Below, piece by piece: positions 19,151 through 30,389 of a stretch of DNA of 64,000 bases. Every line of letters begins with the position of its first letter. Within the stretch, counting starts at the first letter, position 1. Position numbers and translations under genes: made by a program. The notes beneath the pieces were generated by a model. The model was not told the DNA's origin and made no database searches. It saw only the letters and a program-made list of their open reading frames with translations. The DNA lies in the NCBI RefSeq assembly GCF_040054535.1, contig NC_090780.1, forward strand, positions 16,773,501-16,837,500. Reading direction: 5' to 3'. Origin of the DNA: Antennarius striatus (taxonomy: Eukaryota > Chordata > Actinopteri > Lophiiformes > Antennariidae).

Positions 19151-20448
19151 CTTTTTTAGGGAAGGCGAAGTGGTAAGTATAAAACAAAGTACGACAAAGA
19201 AGAGTGTTAACTCGAGCAATTAAAATCAGACATCATGCAAGAATGGGCATTTCATAATGAAAAAGTAATATTTTACTATTTCCCAGAAAAGAATGGGAAA
19301 ACATTCCAGTTTCAGAATGACAGAAGTTCTACTCGGTTTCCAAAGGTTTACAGAGTGTTATTGGAGGAAGAGACAACCCTGTCCCGACTATTTTGAAGCA
19401 TGTTGCTAGCAAAAACTTTTTTTTTTCAAAAAATAACATGCATTTCTCCATTTCATCATTTGAAATGTGGACTTTGTGTCATTTTCAATTATACATAGAG
19501 GGTTTAAATGATATTGCAAATACATGCACTTTAATTGATATATTAGCATCTCAAGTCTTGTTTGGAAACAGGTGTGTAGTTGCTATCATGATGAATCATG
19601 TTGGCATTGTGATCGCTGTTCACACCTCTGACTTCAAAGCAGTTTGTACAGACCTAAAGTAGAGACCTGGTGCATTATTTTTTATTAAACCCAAATGTCT
19701 ATAAATCAGGCCTACTTCTTCACACTTAAACCACATGAAAAGTAAGCACCTTAGCCATATAGTATCTGATATTTTTATTCTTCACAAACTATTTGTTGCT
19801 TTGTTCCTAAAATAGATCCAGGAGAATATTTCCTGGTGGATATCCAGTGAAATGTGTTAATCAAAATCTACAAAAGCTAAAACAAAGCCCAACTATTCTA
19901 TCAACAAGAACAGATTGCCCTGCCGGCAGCTCAATGTCTCTGCATGCATCATCCCCTCTCTCTCGCTCTTTGCTGATGTACAGACTTTCTGTTCAGAGAA
20001 GGAAAGCCTGTTTGTTACGCTGAAGAGTTTCAAAGAAAGGGAGAGAACCCGTCCGGTGCCTGGCTCTCCCTCTGCTGCAATTCAGCCAACAAAACAACAG
20101 ATCCCTATCTCCATACAGTCTGTGCTCCATCCCACCAAGCACCTCCCACAGTAGTATCAAATTAAGTGAAAATTCCCTTTTTTTTGTATTTTAAATCGCT
20201 ATATATGATTATATATGAAAACCTATGAAAATAGGCTGCTGAGAGGTGGTAACGTTACCCGAGGGCCTTGGAAAGAAGCAATTCCAATCAGTTGAAACAT
20301 GAATTACCTATTTAAAATTACTTCAGGTTATTCACTACAATCATAATGTGTTGGGAATGATTCTAATATACATATAAATCTTAAATATCAATAACTATTG
20401 GCTTTATTTTGGCTGGATGAGAGGAGAGTGGCTCTACGGTGTGATTGC

Positions 20449-20519
<71 letters not shown>

Positions 20520-21060
20520 TGGTGGGAGGGGGACTGAAAACTGCTGTCCTTTTTAAAACAAGTGAGCCTGTTTGGACTTCATTAGAGTTGGAGTTCTTAC
20601 CAGATCAGGAGCAGGACACTAATCTGAAAACACCAGCTACGGGTAAATGTTACTTGTGTGTCGCTGTATGTCATGTACTCTGTTATTATCAATGTGCATG
20701 GGCCAGTTTTCAAATGCTTGAGCAGTTTGTTTTTCTCAGTTCTATGTATCAGACTATAACATGGAGTTCTGGCAGGGGCAATCACATCCATACTCCAACT
20801 TTGGTGCTGTTCCTGGGAGAAACTATACGCAAAAGTGAGTTCAGTGTCATCACTAATTTTTATTGGATGATGGAAGTTGCCATTTTTCTGCACTGGTTGG
20901 ACAAACTGCACATTTGAGTTGTGCTGTTATGTTGATTCCATTAGCAAGTTACAAAAAAAAGCTGAAGAATGACTCAGTTGCCTCTCTTGCTGCATGTCTG
21001 TGACCCAACTTCAATACTTACAGAAGAGATTCCTCGCAGCACATCATTTTCATTTGTGGT
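19151..21060. other. Interval between eef1akmt3 and ddn, with possible ddn 5' exon
   Basis: No protein family is recognised here. An acceptor (TGACAG, ending at 21065) precedes the ddn coding exon. A candidate donor (GGGTAAAT near 20641) follows a pyrimidine/GT-rich stretch at 20417-20640 that could be a 5' exon. ORFs at 19393-19662 and 19915-20154 show no resemblance that I can name. Confidence 0.35.
20449..20518. repeat. (GT)n microsatellite, slightly interrupted
   Basis: A GT repeat with two GC interruptions, upstream of the ddn coding exon. Confidence 0.95.
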
Positions 21061-21074
21061 GACAGGGTCAAGTC

Positions 21075-24000
21075 ATGATAATCATAATGATTTCACAAAA
21101 GGAGCCGCTGGACATGGAAATGATAACTTTAAATTATGGCAAAACTGACATTGACATTACTCACATTTCCCACCATTTTGCCAACAGCTACCATGACCGA
21201 TATCAAGCGACCCATTATCCACCGCACTATGGTGAGCGTCAGGATCAAGGCAGAGAGACTGGTTACCTGACTGTAGCACGACAAAGAACAGAAGGGGTTC
21301 CACAGAAAAGCAATAGTTGGATGGACCAAGAAATGAGCGCCCCTTCTCCCTCTCACTTCCCTTTCCTCTGCGACTCTCGCCCTCAGCAGCATCAGGACTT
21401 GGGAGAGTATCAGCTGCATGAAGTCAGAGAGAAAGAGTGGACAAGTGCTCAGCGAGGCATGCGGGGATATGGGAGTGGATTTCTGAGGGAGGGATGGCCG
21501 AGGACGTGGGAGGCCTGTAGTCCTGCCCATTACAACAGGGAAGTTTCTGTTAAGAGGACCGACAGCAGTTATCGAGAGCTGGAGGCTTGGGCAGCGCGAT
21601 ACAGCCATTCACTTCCAAGGAAGAGACGCATAGAGGCAGAGTTGAGGGGTTCCTCTCAAGGGCTATTGGAAAGCAACAGGGCTCAGGAGAGGGACATTAG
21701 GAGTGTGACAGATCCCCGAGTGGCAGCACTGCAACACGTCATACAATCTGCAAACATCAGAGAATCAGGACTGAGGGATAGAGGGGGCAGACAGCTGGTT
21801 CTGACAAGCTATGCATCACAAACCCCAACCACTGGCATGAGCCACACATTGGATGTGAAAGAAAAGACGGGCTACATTAGGAGAATGGTCAGCCATCCTC
21901 CTGGATATGTTGCTCCTCCACCTTACAACAGCCCACATAAAAGCTTGCCTGTGTTAAAAAACAGTGATACCAGCTGTGAGAAGGAAGGTTGGAGACAGAC
22001 CTACTGGTCACAGCCCACACTCTCAAAACAAGATGTCTCTGGACATCCCAGAAAAGGAGACAAAGAGGACTTAAGAACAACAGATGTGACTCAATACATT
22101 TTTTCAGAGTTTGAAGATTTGAAGAACCAAAGACATGAAACGGATATTGTAGAGGTAAGCAGTCCTGTTAGTTCCCGGAAGCCACATATACAGCATGAGG
22201 ATACGTTGTCTCTGCAATGGCCACAAACTCTTCTAGCAGCACATGGTCAAAAGAAAAATGAAGAACCAAACCCTAAAGTCATCGAAGGAAGGAAGTTCAG
22301 GTTAAGCAAAAAGACAGGTGGGCTGACCATATTCTGTTTGGTGTCTCGAATAGCTGGCACAACAGGAACTGTATCCCTGCCTCTTTGCACGTCAGACACG
22401 AGCACAGAAGCAGGAGATGTTTCTAAAAGTTTCAGGGATTTTGATTACAAAGAACAAACATTCAAATTTGCCGATGAGGTAGACTGCAGAGCGCTGACAC
22501 TCTCAGAGCAATCAAATAATTCTGATGTTGGAAATCTCAACGCTTCACAGAAAGTCACGCAAATCTGTGACGAAAAAAAGCTATCAAACAAAGCAGAGCT
22601 TGCTACTATGGCCCTTGAAAAGGAAAGTACAGATGTTGCTGACAGGAGTAAGGTTAATCAGCCTGTGTCTGTCAAATATCCTTTGTGGAGGGAACCCAAT
22701 TTCACAAGCAGGGCTGAAATAGAGAGTTCATCTACAAGCTTGAAAGCTAACAATGAGGAAAGGGAGTCAGATCTTCTGAAGAACCAACACACCTTTGATG
22801 AAACTCATCCAACTAACACTGAAGTGGGGACAGGTGAAATCAAGACAGACACCAAATGTCATGATAATGAGGGCCTACTGCTTATTGACACAACCTGCGT
22901 TGTTGTTAAAATGGAGCTCATTCCATCACCCAAGAAAAAGCAAATTCACTTCTTTGATCACAGTCCACCTGATAGTCATCCTAACATATCTCCTGAATGT
23001 CTTCACTCAAACAGCCCGCTGAAACAAGATGTGAAAATTGTACAAAAAGAAGAAAACAAGCCTATTGATGAAAGATCTGAGGCAGAACTATACTCAGATC
23101 TTGCAGAGAGAAAGCCAACAGATGAGGAAAATGAAATATCTTTCCCCTGCATGTCTTCAGCTTCAGGATCTGAAAAGGAAGCCTTGGAAGAGTGTGCCGA
23201 GGAAATCCTTGTAATCCCTAAACATTATAGTATTACTGAGCAGGAATCTGGAAGATCTCTTCTCGACTTGTGTGTAGGGGACCAGGAACCTTCTCCTATT
23301 GATGACAATGCTACTGGAAGTGCAGCTGAAGAAATCACAGAAGGACAGTCAGAGATTCAAGTCGAAATTGACCAAACTGGAGATGTTCTATGTTTGAAGG
23401 AGAAAGGTAAACCAGAGGATAATATGTCCAGTGATTACAGTGAGGCTTTTGCAGGATCTCAAGAGCAGACCTTTGTCCTATCTGAAGAGAACCACAATGA
23501 CTCCCAACTCAAAACACTGACTTCAAACACAAATGACTCACTAGAATCTGAAATGAGAGAACATCTCGATCTAAGAACTACTAGTGTAGATGATAAGACT
23601 GAATCTGGATTTATCGCCCATAATGCTCCAGAAGACTTAACTCATTATGCTGCACCTTTATCCATTCCGTACAGCCCATCAAAGAAAATGTCATCTTCTC
23701 TTCCCACTGGATCAGAAAACCTTTCCCACAGCTCTGTTTCTCACACAGATCATTATCCAGACCCTTCTCTTGATTTAATAAATCTACCTGCAGATGCAGT
23801 GTCTGGTGTTGGTGAAGCGAGTGAAACATCACCAAAGATAAACAATGAGATCAGTGAAGGCCTTGATGTGTCACAGAAAGACGTGTTAAAGCAACAATTT
23901 GAAAGTGGTAATCTAGACAATCCTCCCAGTGTACCAGAGAGAAATATTTGTGATGAGAATCAAACAAAAGAACCCAATAAGGATACCATAGAACCCATTG

Positions 24001-25826
24001 TACCTGTAAAATCCCAAGATGATGGAACAAAGATCAGCATCTTGGATCAACTTGAATGTGTTCAAGAAAAGGATGTTGCTTGTGTGACACGGAGCTCTAT
24101 GGCTGAAGAGCAACTACCAAAAGAAGTCAAAAATAATCCTAAAGGTCTGATGAAAGCGGCACTATCTGAAGAGACTTTAACTGAATGTCAAACTGGAGCT
24201 GACATTCACCACCAACAATCTGATAACAGCCAAGAAGATGATTATTCCTGTCCAAAAGAAAAATACATGACTGAAGAACAATCAGATGAAGAGGCCAATG
24301 AGGATCCTGCTGGTGTCATGGAAGAGATGATATCCAGAGAAAGTAATATAGACTTTCAAATTGAAATAGAGATAGAAAATGTTCAAGACACTGAACCACA
24401 GACTGAATCTTCTGATTCTTCTTCCTCACCTTTAGACTCTCCCTCTGAGTTGTCTCAGTCATCTGTGGATGTAATCTCACACTCTGGACTTCCTTCTCTT
24501 TCTTCGGTTCCAAACTCAGATTTGGAGCCAACTTCTGTTCCAGTAATAGATGCATCACTTTCATCATCAGACAGTCCCTCAGATCTAAATCCTGTTGGTG
24601 ATGATGAAGGTGATGCATCACTTTCATCATCAGACAGTCCCTCAGATCTAAATCCTGTTGGTGATGATGAAGGTGATGCATCACTTTCATCATCAGACAG
24701 TCCCTCAGATCTAAATCCTGTTGGTCATGATGAAGGTGATGCATCACTTTCATCATCAGACAGTCCCACAGATCTAAATCCTGTTGGTGATGATGAAGGT
24801 GATGCACCACTTTCATCATCAGACAGTACCTCAGATCTAAATCCTGTTGGTGATGATGAAGGTGATGCATCACTTTCATCATCACACAGTCACTCAGATC
24901 TAAATCCTGTTGGTGATGATGAAGGTGATGCATCACTTTCATCATCAGACGGTCCCTCAGATCTAAATCCTGTTGGTCATGATGAAGGTGATGCATCACT
25001 TTCATCATCAGACAGTACCTCAGATCTAAATCCTGTTGGTGATGATGAAGGTGATGCACCACTTTCATCATCAGACAGTACCTCAGATCTAAATCCTGTT
25101 GGTGATGATGAAGGTGATGCATCACTTTCATCATCACACAGTCACTCAGATCTAAATCCCGTTGGTGATGATGAAGGTGATGCATCACCTTCATCATCAG
25201 ACATTCCCTCAGATCTAAATCCTGTTGATGATGATGCTGCTGCCACCCTAGAAATGGTTCCTTCTCTTGTTCTTCTGGACTCTTGTAAAGAGTCAAGCAC
25301 ACCTTCATCAATTTTGTTGCTTCCCAGCATCACAAAAGCAATGCTACAAGAGGGAGGTGGACATGCTCCCCTTGATTTGACCCTCAAAGAAGAGCCCCAG
25401 TACCCAAAGTCGCTCTGGGATGCAGTAAATCGCATTAGGAAACATACAGCACCTGATTCAGAGAATGAGGAGGAGGAGGCGAGTGATTTGTGGGATCCAG
25501 TAAGTGCAGGGAAGGATCTGAGCGGCCTTAATGTGGTAGATAACACTGATATTGAAAGAAGGTTTTTATATGAAGCAGAGCAACTGGAGCTTTTATCAAA
25601 AGGAGATATTGTGGATGCAGCTGAAGTACAGAAGGTTCCATGTGGAGAAGAGGTAAGGGGAGATGATGAAGAGGATTCTCTGTCCAGCAGCAGTGCCAGC
25701 AGCCAGAGCTCCGAGGACACCATTGTTATAGCAGATGAAGATGAGTTTGAGGAGATGGTTATTAATTCCAGGAGGGAAACCAAGTCTGTGCAAAATGAGG
25801 AGTCTCAGGTGGCAGACAATGAATGA
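21075..25826 (+). CDS. ddn: Dendrin-like protein, 1583 aa in one large exon
   Basis: Dendrin is a proline-rich scaffold of the podocyte slit diaphragm and postsynaptic dendrites, binding nephrin, CD2AP and WW-domain proteins through PPxY motifs. Three blocks match human dendrin in order. PPGYVAPPPYNSPHKSL, with a PPPY motif at residues 281-284, parallels human PPPYVAPPSYEGPHRTL. LLLIDTTCVVVK at about 601-612 parallels FVIDATCVVIR and is followed by IPSPKKKQI. AVNRIRKHTAPDSE near 1449-1462 parallels AVSRIRRHTAPDSD. A weaker N-terminal match is ITHISHHF to VKTISCHY. Human dendrin is about 711 aa; this protein is more than twice as long, owing to an acidic Ser/Glu-rich middle and a 21-residue repeat array (residues 1159-1389). 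The ATG at 21075 is the first in frame, with a second at 21114. An acceptor just upstream suggests a 5' exon that I cannot define. The name rests on remembered similarity. Confidence 0.82.
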   Translation: MIIIMISQKEPLDMEMITLNYGKTDIDITHISHHFANSYHDRYQATHYPPHYGERQDQGRETGYLTVARQRTEGVPQKSNSWMDQEMSAPSPSHFPFLCDSRPQQHQDLGEYQLHEVREKEWTSAQRGMRGYGSGFLREGWPRTWEACSPAHYNREVSVKRTDSSYRELEAWAARYSHSLPRKRRIEAELRGSSQGLLESNRAQERDIRSVTDPRVAALQHVIQSANIRESGLRDRGGRQLVLTSYASQTPTTGMSHTLDVKEKTGYIRRMVSHPPGYVAPPPYNSPHKSLPVLKNSDTSCEKEGWRQTYWSQPTLSKQDVSGHPRKGDKEDLRTTDVTQYIFSEFEDLKNQRHETDIVEVSSPVSSRKPHIQHEDTLSLQWPQTLLAAHGQKKNEEPNPKVIEGRKFRLSKKTGGLTIFCLVSRIAGTTGTVSLPLCTSDTSTEAGDVSKSFRDFDYKEQTFKFADEVDCRALTLSEQSNNSDVGNLNASQKVTQICDEKKLSNKAELATMALEKESTDVADRSKVNQPVSVKYPLWREPNFTSRAEIESSSTSLKANNEERESDLLKNQHTFDETHPTNTEVGTGEIKTDTKCHDNEGLLLIDTTCVVVKMELIPSPKKKQIHFFDHSPPDSHPNISPECLHSNSPLKQDVKIVQKEENKPIDERSEAELYSDLAERKPTDEENEISFPCMSSASGSEKEALEECAEEILVIPKHYSITEQESGRSLLDLCVGDQEPSPIDDNATGSAAEEITEGQSEIQVEIDQTGDVLCLKEKGKPEDNMSSDYSEAFAGSQEQTFVLSEENHNDSQLKTLTSNTNDSLESEMREHLDLRTTSVDDKTESGFIAHNAPEDLTHYAAPLSIPYSPSKKMSSSLPTGSENLSHSSVSHTDHYPDPSLDLINLPADAVSGVGEASETSPKINNEISEGLDVSQKDVLKQQFESGNLDNPPSVPERNICDENQTKEPNKDTIEPIVPVKSQDDGTKISILDQLECVQEKDVACVTRSSMAEEQLPKEVKNNPKGLMKAALSEETLTECQTGADIHHQQSDNSQEDDYSCPKEKYMTEEQSDEEANEDPAGVMEEMISRESNIDFQIEIEIENVQDTEPQTESSDSSSSPLDSPSELSQSSVDVISHSGLPSLSSVPNSDLEPTSVPVIDASLSSSDSPSDLNPVGDDEGDASLSSSDSPSDLNPVGDDEGDASLSSSDSPSDLNPVGHDEGDASLSSSDSPTDLNPVGDDEGDAPLSSSDSTSDLNPVGDDEGDASLSSSHSHSDLNPVGDDEGDASLSSSDGPSDLNPVGHDEGDASLSSSDSTSDLNPVGDDEGDAPLSSSDSTSDLNPVGDDEGDASLSSSHSHSDLNPVGDDEGDASPSSSDIPSDLNPVDDDAAATLEMVPSLVLLDSCKESSTPSSILLLPSITKAMLQEGGGHAPLDLTLKEEPQYPKSLWDAVNRIRKHTAPDSENEEEEASDLWDPVSAGKDLSGLNVVDNTDIERRFLYEAEQLELLSKGDIVDAAEVQKVPCGEEVRGDDEEDSLSSSSASSQSSEDTIVIADEDEFEEMVINSRRETKSVQNEESQVADNE
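24549..25241 (+). repeat. 63-bp coding tandem repeat, 11 units, inside ddn
   Basis: Each 63-bp unit encodes 21 residues of the form DASLSSSDSPSDLNPVG followed by DDEG. The eleventh unit is degenerate. Units 3-6 resemble units 7-10 position by position: the HDEG variants are units 3 and 7, the DAPLSSSDSTSD variants units 5 and 9, and the SSSHSHSD variants units 6 and 10. This indicates a later 252-bp duplication of four units. The 63-bp period keeps all six frames in register, which produces a long spurious antisense ORF. Confidence 0.97.
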
Positions 25827-28390
25827 TGGGGATAAGGTCACGGAAAAGAAGAGACTGCAGCTAAGTAAGAGGACGAAGATGAAGATGAGTGTCAGAAAGT
25901 ATCCAGACAGAATAAGGAATGTCTGTTTAAGGCAGTGAAGCAAAAATCAAGGCAGAGGAAAGAATGGAAAAAAGGAACGGACATGGTCACTGTCTGATGA
26001 AGGTATGAGGAACGTGAGCCTGTAAATTAGGTTGATAAAACAAAACCTGGCCTTATTGATTTAACTTAAAAAGTTTTATGTCTGATGGTGAGAGGAAGTC
26101 ACTCTCTTTAATAACATTTTGAGGCAGATATTTTCAGTTTAGATGTTATTATCTTGTAATTTTTTAGCTGATCTTTTTTGAGAGTGGGATTTAAATCAAT
26201 GTGTACCTCTGATAACTTTCTCTATTTGGAGGGCTATCTTGGCAAGCCACTGGTCTGTCAACTAAATAAAATAATAAATTGATTTAACAAAAGGCTATGG
26301 AAGGTTTAGTGGGACATCTATGGACCTCTATTTGAGGACAGTGGTTTGTGAGCTGCTGCAGTAGATACGAAATGTACCTCACATACAGAAATAAAAAGAT
26401 CCAAAATTCTACCATGACTTTTCGAAATAGTCATTTTAAAGCATCCCCTTCCCATCGACATGTGATATTTACTAACAATACTTCAAGGTATACGTATATA
26501 CAGTATAATGGTTACAGTGATGTTCTCTGTACAAGAATTTGCTCCAGACATGATCAAGACTCACCAGAAAAATCACACTTCCATTGATATTATTAAAGAG
26601 ATCAATTTGTCGAAAAATCTGAATATTTAGACAAATACTTATTAACTGTTAATATATGTACAAACAACTACTTCTGTAATTTATATTGTAGGTCACAAAA
26701 ACAACTATTTAATTTTAAAAAATTGTTAATAGGTGTTTGTTCATTACTGGTCCTCACATCAATACGTGATGCAACCAACTTATGATTGCAATTTTGGTTT
26801 ACGATTTAGTGGGTAAATTATTGTTGATACAGTGAAAATATATTTTCAATCATTGAAGACAAAACAAATGCAGAGAAAACTTACAAAGTTTATATAAAAA
26901 GGAAACATGAAGTCAATATTCTGACATTCTACACATTGAGAAATGACCAAAAATACTTCTTTATCTTCGACAGCATAGTGCTGACGCTCCAAAGCAGTTT
27001 GATTCTTTGATTTGAACTCCCTACGCTGACATTCAAACACTTTTAACATATATGTGATGAAAAAATATATTTTTCTCTACTTCTGATGCTTTAAAGTGAA
27101 ATTAAACTCTCTAAACATCGTAATCCACAGGGGTAGTAATTGTGTTTTAGTAGTAACAAATGAAATCTACCAAGTAGGTTGTTGATACAAAAAAAAAGGA
27201 CCACTGAAAGCTGTCAAATGAAGTTTGTTTTCAAAAATTTTCAACAAATTAAAAAATGTGTGATCAGATCAGTTTATGATGACATTCCCAGCCTCAACTC
27301 CAGAACCTGAGAAGCAACATTTAAACTGCTGGACTCTTTCAGAAACAGAAACAAAAGACCAAAGCAAGTGGCAAAAGGTGACAAAATGTAGAAATGTATA
27401 CATATGAAACATTTTCACCGTATTTTAACCATATTCTGTCAGGTGGGCAACAGTTGAAATAATAAAAACTTTGTTTAACCTAAAACAAAATTTAAGTAAA
27501 ATATGAACATTTTGAAATGTGTTGCTCCTGTGATCTTGGACAGTTCAATAAATATTAGAGTGTTAATAAGTCTGCAGCGAAGCCAAAAAGGAAAACACAG
27601 CTTGAATTGTTAGTTTGTGATCTGCTCTTATGCATGTCAAATCATTGTGATTAAAAAAAAAAAAGACTAATGGCATCTAAAATCTTATTCCAAGAAAGAC
27701 AATTTGTGAATGTACATGAATAATTAACTTAATTTACAGTTTTTGACTACATCCATTCCTCATTCCATTCTTTCATATACCTCCAGCCATCCATATATAT
27801 TCATGGTCAGGTCATATTAGCAGCAGGTTAGGCAGGAACTTCCAGAACTCCCTCTCCAACCTTTTCCAGCTCCTCCAGGGGGATACCGAGGCATTCCCAG
27901 ACTAGATGAGATCTATTATCCCTCCAGTGAGATCTGAGTCCATAGCCCAGAGTCTCCTCCCAGTTCGACATGCCCAATAAACCTTTGGAGTTCCGGCATG
28001 AATATGCTTACTCTACATACAAAACAAATCCTTTAAGAGGTCTTATTTACCAGGGGAGTCTAACTTTGTATTGCATCAGTTTCACAGCTTCAGATTCACC
28101 CGATAAAAAGCATTTAACACAAGAGCCTTCAAATAGAAGGAAGAATATCAAAATATGTAATACCTACAGTACATAAACAGGTGAGAATGTAGTAAACAGA
28201 GGGCTTCAATATTTGCAAAGTTGTCTATAGACTGTCACAGATCACAGGAAGAACGTATTGTCAGATGGATATCCAAATAGTTGACATTAAATTGTGAATA
28301 TCTTTCACCGCTAACATGATAAAAACAGGTGATGTGAGAACATTAAAAACATTAAAGCATCACTTCAGATGAGGAGAGACGGCGATGACA
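25827..28390. other. ddn 3' UTR and intergenic sequence up to the cnpy2 3' end
   Basis: This convergent interval holds the 3' ends of ddn (+) and cnpy2 (-). AATAAA occurs near 26264-26269 for the plus-strand gene. Apart from the LINE fragment at about 27785-27985, I see only AT-rich unique sequence and small non-conserved ORFs. Confidence 0.6.
27785..27985 (-). mobile_element. 3' fragment of a Rex/RTE-like LINE
   Basis: CTTCCAGAACTCCCTCTCC, CAGCTCCTCCAGGGGGATAC, GAGGCATTCCCAGACTAGAT and CCCAGTTCGACATGCCC parallel the C-terminal coding end of the 4735-7510 LINE class in the same orientation. It is strongly truncated at the 5' end. Confidence 0.65.
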
Positions 28391-30040
28391 TCAAAGTTCA
28401 TCGTGGGGCATTTTCAGAGCGTGGTCACAGAGATCTGCAAAATAAAAATAAAAACAAATATGTAACAAGGTGTAAAACTCATGGTTAATGACAAAAAAAA
28501 TTATCACGCAGTGGGAAAACATACCTGTCCTCTTGCTGCAGAGTTTATCTTTGACATTGTCTGTCTCATGAGAAAAGAACTCAATAATTTCATCTTCATG
28601 GTGCTCAACAATTGTTTCACACTTGAGAAAGGAGGGAAAAAAATACTTTAATCAGCTTCACATTTTCCTGTAAAATCACATGCTTCAGTGGAATGTGTTC
28701 CATAAACAGCTCGTCTCATCAAAAAAACACAAAAGCGTATTGTTCCAAAGGCTGCATAGACATTGTACTCACTGCAAACTTTAAACTGGCTGTAACTCTA
28801 CTATCCAATGTGGCCTCTGATAGATCCATGGCTTCACCGCTGCGAGACTTGATCCTAATGTAGGACTTCCTGTTTGTGGAGGAATCTGTGTGTTCACCAT
28901 AGTCTTGCATTCTCTCACACACACTTTCCATCAAGTCAAGAAGATTTCCCTCTGAGCGAGCCAAAGGAACCTGATGGCATTAAACGTCACCAAAAACAAT
29001 GAGGATGTGAGGTTTCTGTTCATTAAAATCCACTCAAACATAAAACTACAGAAATATTGTTTAATCCAACTTTTAATATTGACAAATGTATCAGTATCTA
29101 TGCAGTTATTTCTTTATCCTCACCTCTGTTAAAGCCAATACATCAATTTGACTTAGGTCATCATCTGACTTTAGACACAGGCAATTCTATTCAGCTTCTA
29201 AACTGATGATGTTATGGAACAGATTTTAAGTTCTCTGTGATGAATCCACATCATTCTCTATTACCAGAATTTCATAAAGGATTCTTTCCTATAGAAGATG
29301 AGAGATATTACAAAACTGTGGCTTCTAACTTCATGGATAATGTCCCACAATACTTGAACAAATAATACATGGATTAAATCTACAACACACCAAAGAAGCA
29401 TCTGGATCCAATATTATTCCAAAATGTTAAAATTTATTGTATAAGGCTCATGGAAATTAACTACCATGAGATTACAAATAGTAGTAATAATCTAATAGTC
29501 TTGTCATTTTGATCCAACTACATTTGAAACTGTGCTGATTCAGTTGGGAGTCCCATTTCTTCATAAATCTCCAGCTTAAACTGTTAAGAAAACCTCTATC
29601 AGCGAAACACAGTTTTCGTCATCAATAATGACACCAAAGGCTGCAAATCTTGACTTTTTATAAGAATTTTTATGGAACTTTTCCTAAAAAAAAGTAATAC
29701 ATAAAAATTGGTTAATCCATTAACCCTGTCCTTAAGGTGGGTCAGCTGGTGTGATGCCATCAGCCTCACCTCCCTGACGGACTGGCTGCCGTCAGGATTG
29801 ATCCTGAAGGATCCCGTCTGGATCATCTTCTTCGGGTCTACCTGGGAGATGGCCCACTCCATCTCATCCACCATGGCCCTGCAGGCTGCGGGGGGAGAGG
29901 CACAGTTGAGCGGGACACAAGTGTCACTGACAGGAGCGTGTGAGACACAGGAGCGTACCTCCACATCTCAGGTCCTGTCCCTGTCGGGCTGCCTGACTCA
30001 GAACCACACACCACATGAGCAGGAGAGTCGCTTCCCTCAT
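28391..30040 (-). CDS. cnpy2: Canopy FGF signalling regulator 2, 5 exons, 178 aa
   Basis: CNPY2 is a saposin-like ER-resident protein linked to receptor folding and ER-stress signalling. Exons in transcript order: 29959-30040, 29770-29885, 28773-28970, 28525-28621 and 28391-28434; phases close to 179 codons with stop. A signal peptide (MREATLLLMWCVVLSQAA) leads into DLRCGACRAMVDEMEWAI and QVDPKKMIQTGSFRINPDGS, almost identical to human CNPY2. Then come SVCERMQDYGEHTD and IVEHHEDEIIEFFS. The conserved CNPY cysteines lie in the CGAC, SVCER, C-ETIV, KLCSK and LCDHA contexts. The protein ends MPHDEL, giving the HDEL ER-retrieval signal. Human is 182 aa. The upstream ATGs at the 5' end are out of frame or quickly stopped, so ATG 30040 is the start. 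Confidence 0.96.
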
Positions 30041-30345
30041 CTTCCTCCTTCATGCATATTCCAACACAACACAGGATGACACATCAACACGTAAAACCCT
30101 TTAAATGACTTGACGGCTCAGCCGCCATCCCTCCACCCGCCCGCCACGAACACATTCAGGCACAGAAACTGTGTTTTCTCAACTTTTCATTCAACTTACA
30201 ACTTGTCGGCAGTGTTGTTCGCTTCAGCGTTAACGCGTCTCCACGCTGTCTCATTGCATTCGGTGAAATGTGGTGACGTAGACACCGGAGGAGTTGGACA
30301 GGATGGGACGTCGAACGTAACAGCGCCCTCGCGTGGCCAGGAAGA
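30041..30345 (-). promoter_or_regulatory. cnpy2 upstream region with CTCF-like site
   Basis: CpG-bearing sequence lies immediately upstream of the cnpy2 start. At 30322-30336 the minus strand reads CCACGCGAGGGCGCT, a good match to the CTCF core, oriented opposite to the site at 7664-7678. Confidence 0.45.
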
Positions 30346-30389
30346 CAACCAACGACTGAACGGGGCAGCAGTAAAGTTTATTAAAAAGA

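Noticed and set aside
19915-20154. 79-aa ORF upstream of ddn
   Set aside because: No family resemblance and no clear splice partner; could be chance or 5' UTR.
20417-20917. 166-aa ORF spanning the GT repeat before ddn
   Set aside because: Its N-terminal part is repeat translation and the rest has no similarity; only a possible donor near 20641 was kept as a hint of a ddn 5' exon.
24316-25311. Long antisense ORF (331 aa) rich in MMKVMHHLHHHQQDL repeats
   Set aside because: It is a by-product of the 63-bp coding repeat of ddn: the unit length is divisible by three, so the antisense frame stays open. No start context or splice logic.
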